Shown here: in pieces, positions 1-3,790 of the stretch
Layout of the letters: each line of letters opens with the position of its first letter
Numbering within the stretch: position 1 is the first letter of the stretch
Source of the DNA: a candidate division Hyd24-12 bacterium UBA5074
GTDB taxonomy: Bacteria > Fermentibacterota > Fermentibacteria > Fermentibacterales > Fermentibacteraceae
Reading direction: 5' to 3'
DNA: 6,240 nt
Assembly: GCA_002414865.1 (NCBI GenBank)
Contig: DIAQ01000052.1
Span: forward strand, 1-6,240
Translations under genes and position numbers: made by a program
Notes under the pieces: generated by a model
Seen by the model: only the letters and a program-made list of their open reading frames with translations
Database searches by the model: none
What the model was told of the DNA's origin: nothing

Positions 1-18
1 TAGCGATACGGGGAGCCA
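1..18. repeat. Direct repeat copy A (edge of a second HTH-gene-like sequence)
   Basis: TAGCGATACGGGGAGCCA here is identical to 2724-2741, and the match continues as (C)GCATTT against GCATTT with a one-base indel. Read on the minus strand, positions 18 to 1 give WLPVSL, the same peptide found inside the HTH protein encoded at 2415-2951. The minus frame is closed by stops at 46-51 and shows no start codon before the edge. The copy is therefore the beginning, or a degenerate remnant, of a related sequence lying mostly to the left of the window. An exact 18-mer repeat is not expected by chance in 6 kb. Confidence 0.8.
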
Positions 19-118
19 CGCATTTTCACAACAAGCACGAACTGGCTATCAGCTCGCTGATCGGACCGCGAGCAGTCCTCTTCTCTTGATGATCCATCGA
101 TCTGGGTGTCAGCAGATC

Positions 119-134
119 GCATGTTTCAACATGC
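119..134. repeat. Short inverted repeat in gene-free DNA
   Basis: The arms GCATGTT and AACATGC pair perfectly around a two-base centre (TC). It lies in the 217-base stretch before the broken phage gene, where I see no convincing coding region. It could be an operator half-site pair or chance. The string GCATGTTTC recurs at 2816-2824, about 90 bases after copy B of the direct repeat, as it does about 118 bases after copy A. Confidence 0.3.
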
Positions 135-217
135 TCTTCACCGTGGATTCGTGGCATCGCCCAAGCCTAATCGAGATCGGAGATCGAGAGTGACAACGCA
201 TCGATTCAGGCTGTTCG

Positions 218-591
218 AAGAAGCTGGAGAATCCGAATCCCGACTTCCACGTCGACCAGATGTTCACATCCTGCTACCTGCTGGCCGCTGACTTCTTGGG
301 GAAGGCGGTGCCCCTGACCATCTCCGAGGTCCTCAGGGACAAGGAGCAGATGGCCACGGGCCAGAAAGCCGAGAAGTACACCATCCGGTTCAGGGAGATC
401 GACAAGGAGCTGATCCTGAGCAAGCCAACGCCAAGGCCTTCGCTGAGGTCCTCGAAGAGCAGAAGACCATCAACCGGCCGGGGGAGGGGATCACTCTGGA
501 ACCAATCACCTGCGAGGCGTTCGGGGAGATCGTGGCCTGCATCCGGGTGGAGGACCAGCGAGGCAGTCTAGACCAAGCAACTAACTGGTGA
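218..591 (+). pseudogene. Broken phage-type small protein gene (start lost, one frameshift)
   Basis: Reading from 218 gives KKLENPNPDFHVDQMF, then a well-formed protein up to ELILSK at 424. One base is then missing: moving to the +1-of-window frame resumes sense with NAKAFAEVLEEQ, GEGITLEPITCEAFGE and IVACIRVEDQ, ending at TGA 589-591. Rejoined, it is about 124 residues. The pattern (FxGKAVPLTI, DKELILxKTNAKA, GITLxPxTCxAFGExVxCIRV) recalls a family of small phage and prophage proteins often found near single-strand annealing or replication genes. That assignment is from memory of the motif; the biochemical role is unknown to me. No ATG, GTG or TTG precedes position 260 in frame after the stop at 191, where family members would start (TGT sits there). 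The loss of start plus frameshift suggests a decaying prophage remnant. A sequencing error could explain the frameshift but not also the missing start. Confidence 0.7.
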
Positions 592-648
592 AATGGGCCG
601 TCGTTGACACCGCGGCCTTCCTTACAACTCTTGACCTGGACAGACTCA

Positions 649-664
649 TGAACAGTACTGTTCA
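649..664. promoter_or_regulatory. Perfect 16-bp palindrome, candidate operator
   Basis: TGAACAGTACTGTTCA is its own reverse complement. It lies about 40 bases upstream of the -35 box of the propeller-gene promoter, roughly 85 bases before the predicted transcription start. That placement suits a dimeric activator or a repressor of an upstream promoter. The arms resemble GAAC/GTTC LexA-type half-sites, but the spacing is six bases rather than the four of the Gram-positive LexA box, so I do not call it one. Confidence 0.45.
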
Positions 665-705
665 GATATATTCGGGCGCGATCTTCAGTGTTGTCTGACC
701 GCTCA

Positions 706-734
706 TTGACCTGTTTGTTGTTCCAGAATATCAT
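706..734 (+). promoter_or_regulatory. Sigma70-type promoter for the propeller gene
   Basis: TTGACC (706-711) and TATCAT (729-734) each match the consensus in five of six positions and are separated by 17 bases. The surrounding DNA is AT-richer than the rest of the window. The predicted start near 741 leaves a leader of about 35 bases before the ATG at 775. Confidence 0.65.
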
Positions 735-761
735 TCATTTATATGCCTCCATGTCCCAGTT

Positions 762-769
762 AAGGAGGA
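762..769 (+). promoter_or_regulatory. Ribosome binding site fixing the start at 775
   Basis: AAGGAGGA is a near-perfect Shine-Dalgarno sequence five bases before ATG 775. It decides against the in-frame ATG at 688, which would lie upstream of the promoter and add 29 residues ahead of the signal peptide. Confidence 0.85.
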
Positions 770-774
770 TTACC

Positions 775-2298
775 ATGAGAGCATGGAACCTTTCAGCTGC
801 TCTACTTCTGAGCGCCTCAGTTGCATTTTCCGAGACGATATCCTCCTTGGGGACAGCACTGACTTCAGGCGGAGAGATCATGGAGGGGGCTTCGGGGAGT
901 TTCGACCCCACCGGTTTCCGCATGGAATACGGTCCAGGTGGGGAACCTCTGTTCGTGGAAGAGGACTCTTCACCCTGGGAACCTGTTTTCCCTCCTGCCG
1001 GGCAGGATATGGAAGGGACCTGGTACCCGCTGGGAAGTGGTGTTGACGCTCCGGTCTATGCCATCGACTGCAGCGATGCAGGCGTTTTGTATGCTGGGGG
1101 GTGGTTCAACCAGGCCGGGGGAAGCACTGTCAACCATATAGCCAGTTGGAATGGCAGTTCTTGGTCAGAACTGGGTGGCGGTGTGAACGACATGGTCTGG
1201 GCCATCGCTGTCAGCGGCTCGGTTGTATATGCTGGGGGGTGGTTCACCCAAGCCGGTGGCAACCCAGCCAGCTACATCGCCCGATGGGATGGCAGCAGCT
1301 GGTCAGAACTGGGAAGCGGTGTGAACAAACGCGTCTGGGCCATCGCTGTGAGCGGCTCGGACGTGTATGTGGGAGGAAACTTCACCCAGGCCGGGGGGAA
1401 CCCTGCCAACTACATCGCCCGATGGAACGGCAGCAGCTGGTCAGCAATGGGAAGCGGTGTTAACGACTATGTCTACGCTATCACCGTGAGTGGCTCGGAC
1501 GTGTATGTGGGAGGAGATTTCACCCAAGCCGGTGGGAACCCAGCCAACCACATTGCCCGATGGGATGGCAGCAGCTGGTCAGCGCTCGGAACCGGTGTGA
1601 ACAACTGGGTCTGGGCCGTCGCTGTGAGCGGTTCGGACGTGTATGTGGGTGGAGGCTTCACCCAGGCCGGAGGGAACCCTGCCAATTACGTTGCCCGATG
1701 GGATGGCAGCAGCTGGTCAGCAATGGGAAGCGTATTGAACGACGAAGTCTATGACATCGTCTCGAGTGGCTCTGACGTTTATGTTGGAGGATTATTCTGG
1801 TATCCTAGCTGGTCTCCCTATGACGACCTAGATGGCATCGCCATGTGGGATGGCAGTTCCTGGCATGCTCTTGGAAGCGGTGTGCAGAATGGTAGTGCTG
1901 ACATCTTAGTGATTGGTTCAGGCTTGTATGTGGGAGGATACTTCACCGAGGCCGGTGGTAAACCTGCCAATGGCATAGCTCGATGGGAACCTGACACGGG
2001 GATCGAACCATCTCCGGAAATGGAATCGAGTGTGCTTCATGCCTCTCCCAACCCCACGGCTGCTGGCATCGAACTCTCCTTCCAGAGCACCGGGCTCTCC
2101 CCGCTGACACTCGAGATCTACGACGCCGCAGGGCGTCTGGTGAGGACGCAGGATCTGGGAACCCTGCCCATGGGCTCCCAGACCCACTATTGGGATGGCC
2201 TCGAAGGGAACGGGCATGCCCTGGTCCAGGGGGTGTACTTCCTGAGGCTCTCCAGTGCTGATCTCGAGGCTTCCGCTCGGGTGGTACTGGTGAGGTGA
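775..2298 (+). CDS. Secreted seven-unit beta-propeller protein with FlgD-like C-terminal domain
   Basis: The 507-residue product starts with a Sec signal peptide (MRAWN, then a hydrophobic run, likely cleaved after AFS at residue 19). A linker of about 60 residues follows. Seven tandem units of about 46 residues start near residues 79, 125, 171, 217, 263, 309 and 358, with the consensus WDGSSWSxLGSGVN..V.AIAVSGSDVYVGG.FTQAGGNPANYIAR. Seven such four-strand units would make a closed beta-propeller; this is inference from the repeat count. Residues 418-507 (SPNP, LEIYDAAGRLVR, WDG.....L..GVYFLRL) match the FlgD-like/secretion-sorting C-terminal domains of FCB-group surface and secreted proteins. 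It therefore probably acts outside the cytoplasm, perhaps in binding; I see no catalytic motif, and the ligand is unknown. Unit 6 is three codons longer (YPSWSPYDDLDG region). The DNA of units 3-6 is strikingly similar, pointing to recent unit duplication or conversion. It has its own promoter and a hairpin downstream. Confidence 0.93.
   Translation: MRAWNLSAALLLSASVAFSETISSLGTALTSGGEIMEGASGSFDPTGFRMEYGPGGEPLFVEEDSSPWEPVFPPAGQDMEGTWYPLGSGVDAPVYAIDCSDAGVLYAGGWFNQAGGSTVNHIASWNGSSWSELGGGVNDMVWAIAVSGSVVYAGGWFTQAGGNPASYIARWDGSSWSELGSGVNKRVWAIAVSGSDVYVGGNFTQAGGNPANYIARWNGSSWSAMGSGVNDYVYAITVSGSDVYVGGDFTQAGGNPANHIARWDGSSWSALGTGVNNWVWAVAVSGSDVYVGGGFTQAGGNPANYVARWDGSSWSAMGSVLNDEVYDIVSSGSDVYVGGLFWYPSWSPYDDLDGIAMWDGSSWHALGSGVQNGSADILVIGSGLYVGGYFTEAGGKPANGIARWEPDTGIEPSPEMESSVLHASPNPTAAGIELSFQSTGLSPLTLEIYDAAGRLVRTQDLGTLPMGSQTHYWDGLEGNGHALVQGVYFLRLSSADLEASARVVLVR
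1009..1983 (+). repeat. Seven tandem coding repeats of 138 bp (one of 147 bp)
   Basis: The conserved TGG opening each unit falls at 1147, 1285, 1423, 1561, 1699, 1846 and 1984. The spacing is therefore 138 bases except for unit 6 (147 bases). Unit 1 (1009-1146) is more divergent and lacks the opening TGG. Long blocks such as TGGGATGGCAGCAGCTGGTC and GACGTGTATGTGGG recur almost unchanged. The first and last units are the most diverged, as expected for an array that expands from its middle. Confidence 0.95.
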
Positions 2299-2316
2299 GT
2301 GGGTAGCACCGACTGG

Positions 2317-2342
2317 CGGGCTGCTGTTTCTCCAGCGGCCCG
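2317..2342 (+). terminator. Hairpin downstream of the propeller gene
   Basis: CGGGCTGCTG pairs with CAGCGGCCCG over ten base pairs (one G-U) around a six-base loop (TTTCTC). It starts 19 bases after the stop codon. It is followed only by TTCCCATT, not by a proper U-run. It may act as a weak intrinsic terminator, a 3'-end stabiliser, or with Rho. Confidence 0.55.
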
Positions 2343-2414
2343 TTCCCATTGTGCGATCTGCTGAACATATCTATCGGTCGACTCTCCTCAACCCTTACAC
2401 AACCGTATATTTCA

Positions 2415-2951
2415 CTATCGCGGTCTTCTGAGCATCCTCTCCGTCACCACCTGACGACTCCTGTTATCGCCTTGCTCTTCCACCTCGTGAAGTGCATCCT
2501 CGGGCAGCTCCAGCAGATTCAGCCACTGTGTGACCCGTGCCCTCGACACGCCAATCCTCCTGGCTAGCTCGGCACGGTTGATGCCTTCTGCCACCATCCG
2601 GTCTCTGAGCTCCATCGCGTGGATCACCGGGTTGCGATATGTCTTTACTGGCTTTGGCTTAAGGTGCCTCACAGTGAGCTGGATGGGTATGGTCAGGACG
2701 GGTCCCCGTGGGGTTCGCCTAGATAGCGATACGGGGAGCCAGCATTTCCGTGCCGGAAATGCGACGCTTCGCCAGTTCAGGTCGTTCCGCCCCGGAACGC
2801 ACTCCAGCGACAGGTGCATGTTTCGAGCACCCACAGCGTCATAGACTGGACAACGGGAAACCATCCAGGCATTCCATGCGTGCAGCAGAGCCATCAGGCC
2901 AGTTCCCCGGCAGATGCTGCGAAGAACCATCTTGAGGCTGTCAGCCAACAT
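2415..2951 (-). CDS. ParB/KorB-like helix-turn-helix protein (start uncertain)
   Basis: The C-terminal half is a clear DNA-binding module. RNPVIHAMELRDRM is followed by a helix-turn-helix at residues 123-150 (GINRAELARRIGVSRARVTQ, then WLNLLELPED) and the tail QVVTERMLR. This arrangement (a proline- and basic-rich run, RNPV, then HTH) is typical of small proteins usually found next to serine-recombinase genes in candidate-phylum and planctomycete-like genomes, as I recall them. No recombinase is visible here. The longest frame begins at 2951 (178 residues). In-frame ATGs also occur at 2930, 2894, 2864 and 2819, and none has a convincing Shine-Dalgarno. The first 70 residues look poor, while WLPVSLSRRTPRGP onward looks family-like. 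The true start may therefore be 2819 or later, with the rest being leader. It is divergent from the DUF1003 gene, and its 5' third contains three inverted repeats and the 18-bp repeat shared with position 1. Confidence 0.65.
   Translation of the reverse strand: MLADSLKMVLRSICRGTGLMALLHAWNAWMVSRCPVYDAVGARNMHLSLECVPGRNDLNWRSVAFPARKCWLPVSLSRRTPRGPVLTIPIQLTVRHLKPKPVKTYRNPVIHAMELRDRMVAEGINRAELARRIGVSRARVTQWLNLLELPEDALHEVEEQGDNRSRQVVTERMLRRPR
2703..2737. repeat. Inverted repeat 1 in the 5' part of the HTH gene
   Basis: TCCCCGT (2703-2709) pairs with ACGGGGA (2731-2737) over seven bases, with a 21-base loop that includes CCTAGATAGCG. Its right arm lies inside direct repeat copy B. Confidence 0.4.
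2724..2741. repeat. Direct repeat copy B
   Basis: This is identical to positions 1-18 and in the same orientation. Read on the minus strand it encodes the WLPVSL segment of the HTH protein. It is adjacent to the hairpin at 2742-2762, whereas the hairpin's right arm is absent after copy A. Confidence 0.85.
2742..2762. repeat. Inverted repeat 2: nine-bp perfect stem
   Basis: GCATTTCCG (2742-2750) pairs perfectly with CGGAAATGC (2754-2762) around a three-base loop (TGC). It starts immediately after direct repeat copy B. It shares its TTCCG/CGGAA core with the next hairpin. Confidence 0.75.
2783..2799. repeat. Inverted repeat 3: seven-bp perfect stem
   Basis: CGTTCCG (2783-2789) pairs with CGGAACG (2793-2799) around the loop CCC. 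It lies 20 bases from inverted repeat 2 and has the same TTCCG/CGGAA core and loop size, so the two look like a designed pair rather than chance. Confidence 0.7.
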
Positions 2952-3130
2952 CTTAGGCGATCAGGTCCTCGGAGTGCCACGAGTTCTCGATGCCTGCTTC
3001 CGCAGTATCTTGCTGTCGGGCGGTTCAGAGCCCATCATTTTGATCGGAATCTGTTCCCGGAGGAAGAATCAGGGGTAGTTTCCGTATCGGGGCACCGAGC
3101 ACAGCCGCCTTGTCTCACATTCGACAAACC

Positions 3131-3145
3131 GGCTGCCAGGCAGCC
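3131..3145 (+). repeat. Small hairpin in the DUF1003 leader
   Basis: GGCTGCC and GGCAGCC pair around one base; in RNA this would be a five- or six-bp stem with a small loop. It ends nine bases before the Shine-Dalgarno of the DUF1003 gene and could tune translation or be incidental. Confidence 0.3.
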
Positions 3146-3153
3146 CTGCCGAT

Positions 3154-3161
3154 GGGAGGGG
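3154..3161 (+). promoter_or_regulatory. Ribosome binding site for the DUF1003 gene
   Basis: GGGAGGGG contains GGAGG four bases before ATG 3164. It favours 3164 over the in-frame ATGs at 3110 and 3152; the first of these lacks a site and the second overlaps this one. Confidence 0.7.
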
Positions 3162-3163
3162 AA

Positions 3164-3628
3164 ATGGACGCAGGCAAGCTTCACGAAGCCCGTGAAGAAC
3201 TCAGGAAGTTGCGGAAGCCGGTATCCAACGCGAATGTGAAGCACAGGGAGAGCCTGAGCCCGCTGGAAAGGGCTGCGGTCAGGCTGACCGACTTCGTTGG
3301 CTCGGTGGGTTTCTTCATCGTCATCTTCAGCTGGACCATCCTCTGGCTGAGCTGGAATATCCTTGCGCCACGAGGGCTCAGGTTCGATCCATTTCCTGCT
3401 TTCGTCCTGTGGCTGTTCGTCTCCAACATGATCCAGATCTTCCTGATGCCTTTGATCATGATCGGGCAGAATCTCCAGGGCCGGCATGCCGAGATCAGGG
3501 CTGAGTCGGATTTCGAAGTGAATGTCAGAGCGGAGAAGGAGATAGAGCTCATTCTGCTGCATCTGGAGCATCAGAACGAGCTCATCATGGAGATTCTCGG
3601 CAATACAGGGATGGCAGGAAGAGCATGA
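3164..3628 (+). CDS. DUF1003 family two-helix membrane protein
   Basis: This 154-residue protein matches DUF1003 (PF06210) along its length. It has a basic N-terminal region, then SPLERAAVRLTDFVGSVGFF leading into membrane helix 1 (about residues 45-67). FDPFPAF (74-80) leads into helix 2 (about 78-101). The family signature IMIGQNLQGRHAEIRAESDF and NVRAEKEIELILLHLEHQ follows at 98-137, forming a likely cytoplasmic coiled helix. Family members usually sit in the inner membrane and have no established biochemical activity. Length and helix layout are normal for the family, so it looks intact. The start at 3164 is chosen for its Shine-Dalgarno; the 18 extra residues of the longer frame resemble no family member. 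It is separated from the kinase by 162 bases with a likely separate promoter, so functional linkage is not implied. Confidence 0.92.
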   Translation: MDAGKLHEAREELRKLRKPVSNANVKHRESLSPLERAAVRLTDFVGSVGFFIVIFSWTILWLSWNILAPRGLRFDPFPAFVLWLFVSNMIQIFLMPLIMIGQNLQGRHAEIRAESDFEVNVRAEKEIELILLHLEHQNELIMEILGNTGMAGRA

Positions 3629-3687
3629 TGATCCGTTGCCCCGCCATTCCTGCAGGAGGAATCCGAACAGAGTGATGCTGCCCCGAT

Positions 3688-3716
3688 ATGACTTCCCGGG
3701 GGCAGGGTGATATAGT
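3688..3716 (+). promoter_or_regulatory. Extended -10 promoter for the kinase gene
   Basis: ATGACT (3688-3693) and TATAGT (3711-3716) are 17 bases apart, and the -10 box is preceded by TGA, giving an extended TGnTATAGT element. Transcription would start near 3723, leaving a leader of about 68 bases before ATG 3791. Confidence 0.5.
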
Positions 3717-3736
3717 CTTGAAGGAACGGGCATTTC

Positions 3737-3757
3737 ACCGTGTCGGGAAGGCACGGT
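3737..3757 (+). promoter_or_regulatory. Hairpin in the kinase 5' leader
   Basis: ACCGTGTC (3737-3744) pairs with GGCACGGT (3750-3757) with one G-U pair and the loop GGGAA. It lies between the predicted transcription start and the ribosome binding site, and it is followed by TTTC. It could be a weak terminator/attenuator or a leader structure; the T-run is too short to be sure. Confidence 0.4.
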
Positions 3758-3778
3758 TTCAGCCGGGGCTCCATCTCG

Positions 3779-3784
3779 AAGGGG
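3779..3784 (+). promoter_or_regulatory. Ribosome binding site for the kinase gene
   Basis: AAGGGG lies six bases before ATG 3791. The frame is open back to the stop at 3719, with a GTG at 3740 as the only earlier alternative. That GTG is inside the leader hairpin and its nearest purine run is 14 bases away, so 3791 is preferred. Confidence 0.6.
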
Positions 3785-3790
3785 CGGCAG

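Noticed and set aside
106..291. A 61-codon plus-strand frame before the phage remnant
   Set aside because: Arginine-rich, without a ribosome binding site; it overlaps the better-supported remnant in another frame.
604..609. Perfect TTGACA -35 box
   Set aside because: No acceptable -10 box lies 16 to 18 bases downstream.
649..664. LexA (SOS) box
   Set aside because: GAAC and GTTC half-sites are six bases apart, not four, and no SOS gene follows.
688..774. Extended N-terminus of the propeller protein from ATG 688
   Set aside because: It would place the promoter and Shine-Dalgarno inside the gene and bury the signal peptide 29 residues in.
1009..1983. CRISPR-like or tandem satellite array
   Set aside because: The repeats are in frame, multiples of three, and encode a conserved propeller unit inside a complete gene.
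2814..3239. A 141-codon plus-strand frame over the HTH gene start and the DUF1003 leader
   Set aside because: No family resemblance, no ribosome binding site, and it overlaps the start of the DUF1003 gene in another frame.
3646..3662. Hairpin after the DUF1003 gene as an intrinsic terminator
   Set aside because: The stem ATTCCT/AGGAAT is only six pairs and is followed by CCGAACAG with no T-run.
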